Positions 25,957 through 34,338 of a DNA stretch of 64,000 bases are shown here, in pieces. The stretch lies in contig JAEUIW010000006.1 in assembly GCA_016794925.1 (NCBI GenBank), forward strand, positions 92,335 to 156,334. The letters run 5' to 3'. Below the pieces are notes generated by a model. The model was not told where the DNA came from. It searched no databases and worked only from the letters and a program-made list of their open reading frames with translations. This DNA is from Phycisphaerae bacterium. GTDB lineage: Bacteria; Planctomycetota; Phycisphaerae; Phycisphaerales; UBA1924. A program made the position numbers and the translations under genes. The stretch's first letter is position 1, and every line of letters starts with the position of its first letter.

Positions 25957-28176
25957 CTATTTCGTGCCGACAATGAGCGGAATCAGGCTATCGTTCGGCA
26001 GATCCAGGGCACCGACCAGGGCCGCAATCGCGGTTGCCTCCGCGCCGGTCGCGCGTTTCAGAAGGTCGAGGAGGCGTTCGATCTGTCGAGGTTCCAGCAG
26101 GTTGCCGAACCGACGCGCCGAGTCCGCCGACCGAGCCAGCATGAGCACACGCTCGTCGCCCGACGAGGCGAGCGTCGCGTCGATCACCGCGATCTGCGCT
26201 TGCTTGGTCGGCACGTTCGCAAGCACATCCGCGATCTGGAATTTTACCGGCGGCCTGGCCGCTCCCAGAGCTGAAATCAGCGGCAGCGACGCATCCTCCA
26301 CCCGCAGCACCGTGTTGCCGGAAACCGCCAAATCGCGCAGCACGGTGAGCGCTCGAACCTGGTAATCCCTCGCTTCGTCCGGCCCGATCAATCCACCCGA
26401 AGCGCGGTCCACCAGCTGCGTGATCGCCTCGGCCACCTGCTTCGGGTCCATACCCGCGCGGCTGATCCGGGTGAGCTCGTCGCGATCATGCCTGCTCGCC
26501 AGGTCCGCGAACCCCGCTTGGCTGACCATGGCCAGCAGCGGCACCGCGGCCAGCTTGGCCCTTCCGCGCACGTCCTGAATCAACTCTGAGGTCGACTGCT
26601 CCGGGAGGTCCGACACGATGAGATCAATCCCAGGCGCCTCGGCCAAGGCCTGTTCGATGTCCGACAGGCGGCGCGCCGGCGGGAGCACCGTAAACCCGCG
26701 TTCCTTCGCTTTGAGCATCTCGGCGATCGACTGCTGCCGTTCCCCGTCCGAGGCTACCACCACCGCGTACCGCGCCCCCGCGTCCCGAACCGCCGCCGCG
26801 AGCGTCGGCACGACCCGGTCCGCACCATCGAACTGCGTCGATGGCTTCGCCGCGCCCAGCGCGAGCGCCGCCTCGTACTGGACACGACGATTCGGGTAGA
26901 CGAGCGACTGGATCAACGGCCGCCGGTCCTCCAACCCGGTCCAGAGCGACGCTACGCCCGCGCTCCGCGCGATGGCCGCGAGCGCCTTGCGCGCCAGCGG
27001 CGTGTTCCGGTCGTCCAGTGCCATGGCCAGCACCCGTTGCGATGCGTTCGCCCCGGCGGCAACCGCGTAGTACATCGCCTCGCGACGGTCCTTGCCGTAC
27101 GCGGGGTTCTCGTACCCCTGGGGAGTCTCGATCTCACGCCGGAAATTCGCCGCCAGCCACAGCGCCAAGCCCCCTCGGTTCTTCGGATCCAGGGTCAAGG
27201 CCCGTTCGGACAGCCGCATCGCAGCGGCCTCGTTGAACAGCGGCGTCGCGATCGCCGTAGCCGCCAGGCCGTTCGCCGCGTCAAAGGACCAGAGCAACTG
27301 ATTGCCCTCGCCGGGAAAGCTGGTGAGGCTCGGGGTCTCCGCGTAGTACGATCGCGCCAGCAGGAGGTACTGCTCCGAAGCGGACACGGGCAGTTCCTTG
27401 GTCGGGTCCAGGCGCGTGATGGCCTTGTCGCACGCGGTCTTCACCCCATCGGATGTTGCCGCCGCTCGGGTGTCGTACAGAAACGGAAGTGATGACTTGT
27501 ACGGGATCTCGCCGAGTATCCCCGCCACCTGCTCCTGTGCGGCCGGATCCAATCGGGGCAAGGCAGCGCACAACGGCGCCACGGCCTGACGCCCCATGTC
27601 CACGAGCAACTGCCGAACCTCGGCCTGCAACGCGGGGTTCCCGCGTGATACGAACGCACGCAGCAATTGCGGCACCGCGTACTCGCCCGCGAACGCCAGC
27701 CGTTCGCGCGCGAACAGCCGGTTCCGTTGCGTCCCCGTCAGCAACGAGATGTTCTTCGAGATCTCCGTCGCGGCACGTGCCCGGTCCAGTTTCCCCTGCT
27801 CGAATCCTCTCAGCAGCGCGGAGGACACCGCCTCGAGCTCCGCGTACCGCTGCGCCTTGACGGCCGTTTCCTCGAATCGTTGCGCGTCCCCCGAATCCTC
27901 GATCATCGCGACCAAGTCCTCGGCAGACAATTTCTTGTCGAGCAACGCTTGACCGTATGACTTTGCAAGGTCGTACCTCGCGATCTTCGTGTAATGGATG
28001 AAGTCGCGGAGCAGATCCACGTTTTTCTGTTTGTCGCTTCGTTCGCCGATACCCGCCGCGGGCTTGGACGCGTCGTTCTGGGCCCGAGCCGGCACCCCGT
28101 ACGCGCTCACCACCACGCCGGCACACACCAGAGTCAACACCACGGAAACCGGGCGATCGCGAAAAGAACTCGGCAC
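25957..28176 (-). CDS. Exported HEAT-repeat-like protein with receiver-like domain
   Basis: The product has 739 residues. GTG at 28176 has AAGGAG 6 nt upstream and gives a signal peptide (core VVLTLVCAGVVVSAYG, cleavage near Ala-Arg-Ala-Gln33). Helical repeats fill residues 40-460 (for example YAVPQLLRAFVSRGNPALQAEVRQLL; LARKALAAIARSAGVASL), consistent with HEAT/ARM repeats. Residues about 465-595 look like a response-regulator fold (YAVVVASDGERQQ, IDLIVSDLP, VPLLAMVS) without the full acidic pocket, so probably a pseudo-receiver. The C-terminus returns to helices. It is the first gene of the minus-strand pilin/secretin cluster and divergent from an HTH-receiver regulator. Function is unknown. 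Confidence 0.8.
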   Translation of the reverse strand: MPSSFRDRPVSVVLTLVCAGVVVSAYGVPARAQNDASKPAAGIGERSDKQKNVDLLRDFIHYTKIARYDLAKSYGQALLDKKLSAEDLVAMIEDSGDAQRFEETAVKAQRYAELEAVSSALLRGFEQGKLDRARAATEISKNISLLTGTQRNRLFARERLAFAGEYAVPQLLRAFVSRGNPALQAEVRQLLVDMGRQAVAPLCAALPRLDPAAQEQVAGILGEIPYKSSLPFLYDTRAAATSDGVKTACDKAITRLDPTKELPVSASEQYLLLARSYYAETPSLTSFPGEGNQLLWSFDAANGLAATAIATPLFNEAAAMRLSERALTLDPKNRGGLALWLAANFRREIETPQGYENPAYGKDRREAMYYAVAAGANASQRVLAMALDDRNTPLARKALAAIARSAGVASLWTGLEDRRPLIQSLVYPNRRVQYEAALALGAAKPSTQFDGADRVVPTLAAAVRDAGARYAVVVASDGERQQSIAEMLKAKERGFTVLPPARRLSDIEQALAEAPGIDLIVSDLPEQSTSELIQDVRGRAKLAAVPLLAMVSQAGFADLASRHDRDELTRISRAGMDPKQVAEAITQLVDRASGGLIGPDEARDYQVRALTVLRDLAVSGNTVLRVEDASLPLISALGAARPPVKFQIADVLANVPTKQAQIAVIDATLASSGDERVLMLARSADSARRFGNLLEPRQIERLLDLLKRATGAEATAIAALVGALDLPNDSLIPLIVGTK

Positions 28177-28407
28177 AGTGCGCTCCTTGGCCAAACCGCT
28201 TACAGGCTCATCTGACGCGGACTCCGACCCGCCGGGACCGCCCGACGGACCCACCTCCCCCTCGATCCCGACGGCCCCACGACCCCCATCGAATCCCCGC
28301 CCCGATCTCATCCCGGCCGTTCCCACATGGAGCGATGACAGCCGACGATGGGACCGAAACGGGCGGAGAGTGTAGCCAATCCTGCGGTCTGAACCGGCAT
28401 TCTCTCC

Positions 28408-28470
28408 ATTCGTTTGGAGAATGTAACGGGGTGCAGCGGGGGCGTCAAACGCTGCATTCGTCCGCAGAAT
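28408..28470. promoter_or_regulatory. Paired ATTC-N7-GAAT operator-like sites in a divergent gap
   Basis: ATTCGTTTGGAGAAT (28408-28422) and ATTCGTCCGCAGAAT (28456-28470) match at 12 of 15 positions and each is a dyad with ATTC and GAAT half-sites. They are 48 bp apart. The first is also inside a larger hairpin (CATTCT at 28398 with AGAATG ending at 28423). TGTAACG (28422-28428) and CGTTACA (28484-28490) form a further inverted pair. They lie in the 443-bp gap (28177-28619) between the HEAT-type gene and the HTH-receiver gene. No gene is seen in the gap. Confidence 0.45.
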
Positions 28471-28619
28471 CTGCGTCCCAGATCGTTACACGGAATTTGT
28501 GCGGGTCGCGACCTCCGCCGCGTCAAGGCTCCCGCTGCGCGGACCGATGGGCAGTAGGCAAGACCCGCGGAACGGATACCGGATCCCAGGAACGCCTGGA
28601 TGTGAACGAGGAGAGGTCC

Positions 28620-29198
28620 ATGCTCATCGACAAGGATGTTCTCACGACAGGCGAGGTCGCCAAGATCTGCAACGTCGCCCCTCGAACTGTTTCGAAGTGG
28701 TTCGATTCCGGTTCGCTCAAGGGGTACAGGATCCCCGGTTCCAAGGACCGCAGAATCCCCGTCTCTCAGCTCATCCGCTTCATGAAGGCCCACGGCATCC
28801 CGCTCGACGGCATCACAAGCGGACGCACCCGCGTCCTGATTGTCGACGACGATGCTGAGGTGGTGGACGTTCTGTACAAGGTGCTCAGCGAGCAAGCCAA
28901 CTACGAGGTTCGGACCGCCACCACCGCCTTCGCCGCCGGCCTGGAATGCGATCGCTTCAAGCCCCATGTGATGCTGCTCGATATCCACTTGAACGAGGGG
29001 GATGCCCGCGAAGTGGCGAAATTGGTCCGCAACCAGGACGAGCTCCAACTCACACGCATCATCGCGATGAGCGGCAAGATGACCGATGGCCAGCTCTACT
29101 CCCTCAAAACCCAGGGCTTCGATTCGGTGCTGAAAAAGCCGTTCCAGGTCCGCCAGGTCGTCGAGGCGATCGAGACCGCGGTTTCCATTGTTCACTGA
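28620..29198 (+). CDS. HTH (excisionase/MerR-like) plus receiver-domain response regulator
   Basis: The product has 192 residues. ATG at 28620 follows GAGGAGAGG. Residues 5-58 form a winged-helix DNA-binding domain of the excisionase type (LTTGEVAKICNVAPRTVSKWFDSGSLKGYRIPGSKDRRIP). Residues 70-190 are a complete receiver: Asp76-78, phospho-acceptor Asp121 in LLDIHL, Ser151 in AMSG, Lys173 in LKKPF. The order is reversed from most response regulators, with DNA binding first. No kinase is adjacent. The divergent position suggests it may control itself and the pilin/secretin cluster through the repeats at 28408-28470; this is inference. Confidence 0.88.
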   Translation: MLIDKDVLTTGEVAKICNVAPRTVSKWFDSGSLKGYRIPGSKDRRIPVSQLIRFMKAHGIPLDGITSGRTRVLIVDDDAEVVDVLYKVLSEQANYEVRTATTAFAAGLECDRFKPHVMLLDIHLNEGDAREVAKLVRNQDELQLTRIIAMSGKMTDGQLYSLKTQGFDSVLKKPFQVRQVVEAIETAVSIVH

Positions 29199-29207
29199 GA
29201 TCGACCG

Positions 29208-30287
29208 TCACGCGATCGTCGGCAGCCACGCCGCGAGGATGTCGCGCGCCGCACCAAGGTCGGTCGTGTCCACCATCTCCGTCACGGTGTGGATGTAACG
29301 CGTCCCGACCGTGATGCCCACGGCCCTCGCCCCCTCGCGCGACTGTTGCGCCGCCGCTCCGTCCTGACCGCCGCGAGCCAGGATACTCCGCTGGTAGGGG
29401 ATGCGGCTCTTCTTTGCCGTCGCCTCGATCTCGTTGACCAGGCGATAGTCCGCGATGAACGACGAGTCCATGACGTGCAGCGCAAAGCCCTTCCCATGGT
29501 GCGTGACCGACTCGTCGTCTGGCACTCCGGGTGTGTCGCACGCCAGCGTCACGTCGAGGCCCACCCCGATGTCCGGCGCCACCCCGAACGACGACGTGTG
29601 CGCGCCCCGTAGCCCGACCTCCTCCTGCACCGTGAACGCCACCACGAGCTCGCACGCGTGACCGGAACGGCCGGACTCGATCGCCCGCACCGCTTCAATC
29701 CCGAGCCAGCACGCCACCCGGTTGTCGAGCGCCTTGCTCACCACCTTCGATCCGAGGTGGAGGAACGGCTCGTGCATCACCACGTAGTCGCCGATTTTCA
29801 CCTTCGATTTCACCTGCGTTGCCGTCAGGCCCGTATCAACCAGGAACTCCTTTACCTCGGGCACCTTCCGCTTGTCCTCCTCGGAGGCGATGTGCACCGG
29901 GCGCCCCCCCGGGTTCATCACCGCGGGCAAGTCGCCCGAGTCGGTGCAGACCAGCACGCGGCGGGAGAACAGGTTGCGAGTGTCGAACCCGCCCGCGTTG
30001 TTCAGGCGCAGGAACCCACGGTCATCGATGTGCTTGACATAGAAACCGATCTCGTCCATGTGGCACAGGAGCAGCACCCGCGTCGGTCGAGTCCCTTTCG
30101 CGCGACGCAGCTCGCCCGACTTCCGCCCCGAGCGCGGGCGCCGCGTGCAGATCAGGGACCCCATATTGTCCGTGCGTGTCTCATCGAACAGCCCCTTGAT
30201 CTCCTTCTGAATCAGCGCACGCACACGCTCCTCACGCCCCGCAACCCCGGGGGTCTCGCACAGACGCTTCAGCAGGTCGATGTTCAC
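29208..30287 (-). CDS. M42 family metallopeptidase (aminopeptidase/glutamyl-aminopeptidase type)
   Basis: The product has 359 residues. GTG at 30287 follows AAGGAG with 7-nt spacing and begins at the family N-terminus (NIDLLKRLCETPGVAG). Metal and catalytic residues are in place: His76 and Asp78 in LLCHMDEIG, Asp in KALDNRVAC, the Glu pair in TVQEEVGLRG, Asp in VGLDVT, and the terminal His in RYIHTVTEMVD. M42 enzymes are cytosolic di-metal aminopeptidases forming dodecamers. The start region is close to and divergent from the YgfZ-like gene. Confidence 0.92.
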   Translation of the reverse strand: MNIDLLKRLCETPGVAGREERVRALIQKEIKGLFDETRTDNMGSLICTRRPRSGRKSGELRRAKGTRPTRVLLLCHMDEIGFYVKHIDDRGFLRLNNAGGFDTRNLFSRRVLVCTDSGDLPAVMNPGGRPVHIASEEDKRKVPEVKEFLVDTGLTATQVKSKVKIGDYVVMHEPFLHLGSKVVSKALDNRVACWLGIEAVRAIESGRSGHACELVVAFTVQEEVGLRGAHTSSFGVAPDIGVGLDVTLACDTPGVPDDESVTHHGKGFALHVMDSSFIADYRLVNEIEATAKKSRIPYQRSILARGGQDGAAAQQSREGARAVGITVGTRYIHTVTEMVDTTDLGAARDILAAWLPTIA

Positions 30288-30369
30288 TTCGGGGCTCCTT
30301 GAAAGGCCCAAGCGTAGGATCGCTCGCCGCGCCGGCACCGCCGAACACTCCATCACGCAACCCGCACCC

Positions 30370-31602
30370 ATGGCCAGAATCAGCCCGTTGCTCGCGTCCC
30401 CCGCTCTCGCCGGATCGCTGGTGCGCGCATACGGACCCGAGGAGGCAACCGTTGGCGTTGTGGAGGTCGTCGATCAACTCGAGGCCGAGTACGCCGCACT
30501 CCGCAGATCCTGCGTCGTACTCGACCTGCCGCAGCGCGGCACCCTGCGCGTATCCGGCCCCGACCGCCTCCCGTTCCTGAATCGCATGCTCACGCAGGAC
30601 CTCAGGACCTTGCCGGACGGCTCGTGCAGACGCTCGTTCTGGCTCACCCGTAAAGGCCGTATCGACGCGGATCTTCGCGTGCTGGCGCCGCCGCGCACCG
30701 CGTCCTCCCAGCCAGGGTGGCACGTTGACGAGACGATCCTCGACCTTGATGTCCACGCCGTGGAACGCACCAAGACGGGGCTAGCGTCATACATCATTGC
30801 CGACGACGTGGCGATCGAGGATGCCACCGGTGAATTCCACCGACTGGCGCTCCACGGCCCCGCCGCGCCAGCCTTGCTCGAGCGCTGCGACCCCGCCGCC
30901 GGCGCCGCCGCCGCTCAGCCCGGCGCGGTGTTTGTCGCGGTGATCGACGGCGCCCGCGTGCTCGTGGACCGTCAGGACTCTGCCGGCGAGCCGGGCTTCG
31001 AGTTGCTGATCGCCACCGCCGAAGCTCGCCGCGTCTTCGAGGCGCTTCTGGAATCCGGCGGTTTTGCTTTCGGCACGCAGCGCCGCGGCGGCGACGCGCT
31101 CCCGCGCATCCGCCCCGCCGGCTGGCACGCGTACAACATCGCTCGCATCGAGGCGGGCTGGCCCGTGTACCATCTCGACTTCGGGCCCAACTCCCTTCCA
31201 CACGAGAGCGGGGTGCTCCACGATCGCGTGAGCTTCACGAAAGGTTGCTACCTCGGCCAGGAGATCGTGGCCCGCATGCAATCGCTGGGTCATCCGAAGC
31301 AGCGTCTCGTCGGTCTGGACGTCGAATCTCGCGCCGCCCCGCTCCGCGCGGACGGCCCACCGTCCGATCCCATCGTCCCGGACACTGGCTCAGCGATCGT
31401 TGCGACGGCGGAACCCGACTCACCCACCATCGGCGCCGTCACCAGCGCGGCGCTCAGCCCCATGCTCGGATCGCGGCCGATCGCGTTCGCGATGGTGCGT
31501 CACGAACAGTCCGCGCCGGGCACGTGCCTCATCGTGCACGCGGCGGACGCCCCACTCAACGCGAAAGTCCGCGACTCACTGACATTCTGGCATCGACCGT
31601 GA
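30370..31602 (+). CDS. YgfZ/GcvT-domain folate-binding protein
   Basis: The product has 410 residues. ATG at 30370 is preferred; the frame opening at 30280 would overlap the divergent peptidase start. Family signatures are YAALRRSCVVLDLPQRGTLRVSG near the start and FTKGCYLGQEIVARM, the K-G-C-Y-x-G-Q-E motif that defines YgfZ rather than true GcvT. YgfZ proteins use tetrahydrofolate to help assemble or repair some iron-sulfur enzymes. It is longer than E. coli YgfZ (326), with Pro/Ala-rich inserts. Its 3' end overlaps the convergent ribD gene by 27 bp. Confidence 0.85.
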   Translation: MARISPLLASPALAGSLVRAYGPEEATVGVVEVVDQLEAEYAALRRSCVVLDLPQRGTLRVSGPDRLPFLNRMLTQDLRTLPDGSCRRSFWLTRKGRIDADLRVLAPPRTASSQPGWHVDETILDLDVHAVERTKTGLASYIIADDVAIEDATGEFHRLALHGPAAPALLERCDPAAGAAAAQPGAVFVAVIDGARVLVDRQDSAGEPGFELLIATAEARRVFEALLESGGFAFGTQRRGGDALPRIRPAGWHAYNIARIEAGWPVYHLDFGPNSLPHESGVLHDRVSFTKGCYLGQEIVARMQSLGHPKQRLVGLDVESRAAPLRADGPPSDPIVPDTGSAIVATAEPDSPTIGAVTSAALSPMLGSRPIAFAMVRHEQSAPGTCLIVHAADAPLNAKVRDSLTFWHRP

Positions 31603-32736
31603 GGGACTCCGCAACCGCATGACCGCATCGGTCCCCACGCGGCGGACGCCGATCAACTCCATGGTCATCCACCCTTCGATGCCGCCACCCACATTGAATC
31701 CCCGCATCGATGGGATCCCATCTCCCGCCAATCGGGGGGACACGAAGACCATCGCTTCGTCGATCAACCCCGCTCCGAACATGCGCCGGAGCACGCCTGG
31801 GCCCGCTTCAATCAGCACATTCGTCGCGCCGTGAACGAACCGAAGGTGCCTGAGGACCCGCTCGAATTCGATGCCAGCCGGTCCCGCCGGGAAACGCACC
31901 ACTTCCACGCCACGCGCTCGCAAGCGTGATTCCGCCGCTGGTGCGGCTCCAACGTCGCACACCACAGTCAGCGGCGCGGCCCCCACCGACCCGACCAGGC
32001 GGCTGCTCTCTGGAATGGACAGCGTCGGATCGATGACCACCCGCCGCGCCACCCGGCGCACCGGAACATCCCGCGCCGTGAGCAACGGATCGTCCCTCCG
32101 CGCCGTGCCGATCCCCGTGAGCACGGCGTCCACCCGAGCACGCATTCGATGCACCATCCTGCGGGAGGCCGCTGAAGAGATCCACTTCGAGTCGCCCGCC
32201 GTTGTCGCCACCATCCCGTCAATCGACTGCGCCCACTTGGCGATGGTCCAGGGCCGACCGTCGCGGATCGCGCGCGCGAAAGGATCCAGCAACCGGCACG
32301 CCGCGACGCTCGCGCCGCAGAACTCGACGTTCACTCCCGCGGCCCGCAGCAGCGCGGCGCCGCCCGCCGCGATCGGGTTTGGGTCCGCGCGCGCGATCAC
32401 CACCCGTGCGATCCCGGCCGCGACGATCTCCGTCACGCACGGCGGCGTCTTCCCCTGATGGGCGCACGGCTCCAGTGTGACGTAGACCTCCGCGCCGCGC
32501 GGATCATGACCAAGTTCCGCGCACCGCCGCAGCGCTTCCACCTCGGCGTGGGGCCCCCCGAACACGCGGTGGTGCCCGATCGCCAGAACCCGCTCTCCCC
32601 GAGCAACCACGGCCCCGACCAGCGGATTCGGCTCCACGAGCCCCGCTCCCCGCGCCGCGGCCCACGCCGCCAGGTCAAGCATCCGTTTTCGCAGGTCCAA
32701 CGCGCCGCTCCGCTGCCCCAGCCCGAACCCACTCAC
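31576..32736 (-). CDS. ribD: Bifunctional riboflavin biosynthesis deaminase/reductase
   Basis: The product has 386 residues, near the usual 370. The N-terminal deaminase domain shows PNPLVGAVV, GGPHAEVEAL (His-Ala-Glu) and EPCAHQGKTPPC, the zinc site of cytidine-deaminase-like enzymes. The C-terminal reductase has WAQSIDGMVA, SKWISSAASRRMVHRMRARVDAVLTGIGTA and LIEAGPGV. RibD deaminates and then reduces the pyrimidine intermediate of riboflavin synthesis. GTG start is 9 bp after the stop of the RNase HII-like gene, so they are co-transcribed. It overlaps the convergent YgfZ-like gene by 27 bp. Confidence 0.94.
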   Translation of the reverse strand: MSGFGLGQRSGALDLRKRMLDLAAWAAARGAGLVEPNPLVGAVVARGERVLAIGHHRVFGGPHAEVEALRRCAELGHDPRGAEVYVTLEPCAHQGKTPPCVTEIVAAGIARVVIARADPNPIAAGGAALLRAAGVNVEFCGASVAACRLLDPFARAIRDGRPWTIAKWAQSIDGMVATTAGDSKWISSAASRRMVHRMRARVDAVLTGIGTARRDDPLLTARDVPVRRVARRVVIDPTLSIPESSRLVGSVGAAPLTVVCDVGAAPAAESRLRARGVEVVRFPAGPAGIEFERVLRHLRFVHGATNVLIEAGPGVLRRMFGAGLIDEAMVFVSPRLAGDGIPSMRGFNVGGGIEGWMTMELIGVRRVGTDAVMRLRSPSRSMPECQ

Positions 32737-32745
32737 CCCGCGACT

Positions 32746-33777
32746 CTACGCGATCCGCACCAGCGCCGACCGATCCGATTCGCTCAGGATCGAAGCCGCG
32801 TCGGCCAGCCATCGGACCGCGTCCTCGTGGTAGCCCGCGGTCGGCTTGAGTTCGGGCAAGCGCGCACACCAGAAGGTGTTGAACCGGATCATCGCCAGCT
32901 CGCGCGCGTACTTCGCGATCATGGAAGCCAACGCCACGCAGAAATCCCGCGAGTCCGCCCGGGTCTGAAAGCGAATCCGCATCGACCTCCCGTCGCTCCT
33001 TGAATCCGCCGACTCCACCAGATAATCGCTCGACGATTCCGCTCGCGCCACGCACGTCAGCGTGCACCCACACCCGGCCATGAACACTTCAGCCAGCCAA
33101 GGTCCGTAGTACGTGCGCCCGCCCAGCCGATCGCACACCACCCAGGCCCGTTCGCCGGATTCCAAGGCGTCCCAAACGCTTCGGAGGTGCGCGGCGACGG
33201 CGCTGCCCGTGGTGCCCGCCTTGCTCCCCTCCGCGCGCACGAGCCGGTTGAACGCCGGCTCCGTTTGAACTCGGCACCGGAACAGCGCCGGACGCACCCC
33301 CGCGTCGCGCATCACGCCCGTCAATCCCGAAGCGCCAACCCGAACCTGGTCTTCCGAACAAGCGACCGGCAGCGCCAGCGGCTCCCCCAGATAGCACGCA
33401 TGGGCCTCACACCACTCTGATTCCGCTCCCAGCGCGGCCCACAACTGGTGGTCGTTCCCGGTCGTGTGCCCATTCGCGCGCGCAAAGGCGATGACGGTCC
33501 GCTCCAAGTGAACCAACGGATGCCGACCGCGGTTTTTCGCCCGGTCCGTTGAACGGGTTCCGCCGCCGGACCCGACCTTCAACATCTTGGAGTCGTTGAC
33601 CGGAAGCCGACCCCGTCGGTCCGTACCGGTGCGACACACCGCGCGCTCCAGAAGGGACCACACGTCCGGGGGAGGGCAATTCGCGCGCGGATCACCCACT
33701 CGGAGCGCCACCAACGCCACCGTCAGCGGGCCTAGCATCGGCCCGTAACCGGCTTCGTCAATGCCCGCGATGAGCAT
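32746..33777 (-). CDS. RNase HII-like nuclease, enlarged and with altered GRG motif
   Basis: The product has 343 residues. It begins with GIDEAGYGPMLGPLTVALVAL, matching the RNase HII start (Asp7, Glu8 as metal ligands), and has VNDSKML for DSK, VCDRLGGRTYYGP carrying the third Asp, and ASMIAKYARELAMIRFN for the SIIAKV block. RNase HII removes ribonucleotides from DNA. Two things differ: the usual Gly-Arg-Gly (or Gly-Lys-Gly) that reads the 2'-OH is Gly-Tyr-Gly, and the protein is about 140 residues longer, the extra sequence lying between the DSK block and the third Asp. Substrate preference may have changed. It is part of an operon with ribD and a small membrane protein gene. Confidence 0.75.
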   Translation of the reverse strand: MLIAGIDEAGYGPMLGPLTVALVALRVGDPRANCPPPDVWSLLERAVCRTGTDRRGRLPVNDSKMLKVGSGGGTRSTDRAKNRGRHPLVHLERTVIAFARANGHTTGNDHQLWAALGAESEWCEAHACYLGEPLALPVACSEDQVRVGASGLTGVMRDAGVRPALFRCRVQTEPAFNRLVRAEGSKAGTTGSAVAAHLRSVWDALESGERAWVVCDRLGGRTYYGPWLAEVFMAGCGCTLTCVARAESSSDYLVESADSRSDGRSMRIRFQTRADSRDFCVALASMIAKYARELAMIRFNTFWCARLPELKPTAGYHEDAVRWLADAASILSESDRSALVRIA

Positions 33778-33799
33778 GCGAACGCCTCAGCTCGGGACG

Positions 33800-34054
33800 T
33801 TAACCGCCCTCTTCTTCTTCCGGTTTCTCCGCCGGCGGCGTGCCGTCATCACTGGCTCCTGGAGCCATGCGCGGCCCACCTCGGGGCACGTCGCGCTCCC
33901 TGCTGTCATTCGGCGCTGCCGACTCATTCCCGGCGTCCGCCACCGGAGGCGGCGTCGCGGTCTTTCCCGCATACATCGTGAAATACATGATCGCTCCGGC
34001 GATCGCCAGAATCACCAACGCCACCGCCAGCTTGATCTGTTCGGCTTTTTTCAT
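33800..34054 (-). CDS. Small single-pass membrane protein with acidic Pro-rich tail
   Basis: The product has 84 residues. ATG at 34054 has GGAAGG 5 nt upstream; ATG at 34075 is less likely. A Lys-rich start (MKKAEQIK) leads into one transmembrane helix (LAVALVILAIAGAIMYFTMY, residues 9-28), followed by a disordered tail ending in a run of Glu. Unrecognised. The pattern (KKAEQIKLAVA...) is of the kind seen repeatedly in planctomycetes as an unnamed membrane protein. It lies between tRNA-Leu and the RNase HII-like gene on the same strand. Confidence 0.65.
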   Translation of the reverse strand: MKKAEQIKLAVALVILAIAGAIMYFTMYAGKTATPPPVADAGNESAAPNDSRERDVPRGGPRMAPGASDDGTPPAEKPEEEEGG

Positions 34055-34169
34055 TGTTGCCTTCCGATTCCCCATGATCGCCGTGGCGCGAGAACCTCGC
34101 CGGCTTCCATGCGGCGGACACCGCGCAGGACCGCCGCGCCGAGCCGCTTCGACAAGCGGGAGCGAAAAA

Positions 34170-34253
34170 TGCGGCTGAGAGGAGTCGAACCTCCACGGGG
34201 GTGAACCCACTAGAACCTGAATCTAGCGCGTCTGCCAATTCCGCCACAGCCGC
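34170..34253 (-). tRNA. tRNA-Leu (anticodon CAG)
   Basis: The 84-nt gene has a 7-bp acceptor stem GCGGCTG/CAGCCGC, discriminator A, a D-arm with GGCAGACGCGC, anticodon stem CTAGA/TCTAG around loop TTCAGGT (anticodon CAG), a long class II variable arm, and a T-arm with GTTCGAC. CCA is not encoded. A run of five T follows directly on the minus strand (34165-34169) and probably ends transcription together with the tRNA fold. Confidence 0.95.
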
Positions 34254-34266
34254 AGATTGACCGGGC

Positions 34267-34295
34267 AGGGTACGCCCCGGGATGTCGTGCGGCAA
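34267..34295 (-). promoter_or_regulatory. Promoter of tRNA-Leu
   Basis: On the minus strand TTGCCG (34290-34295) is followed after exactly 17 bp by TACCCT (34267-34272). The tRNA begins 13 bp after the -10, leaving a leader of a few bases. Confidence 0.45.
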
Positions 34296-34338
34296 CGCTC
34301 GGGTCACGCCCCGGCAGCGTGCGTCCATTCCCGGCAGG

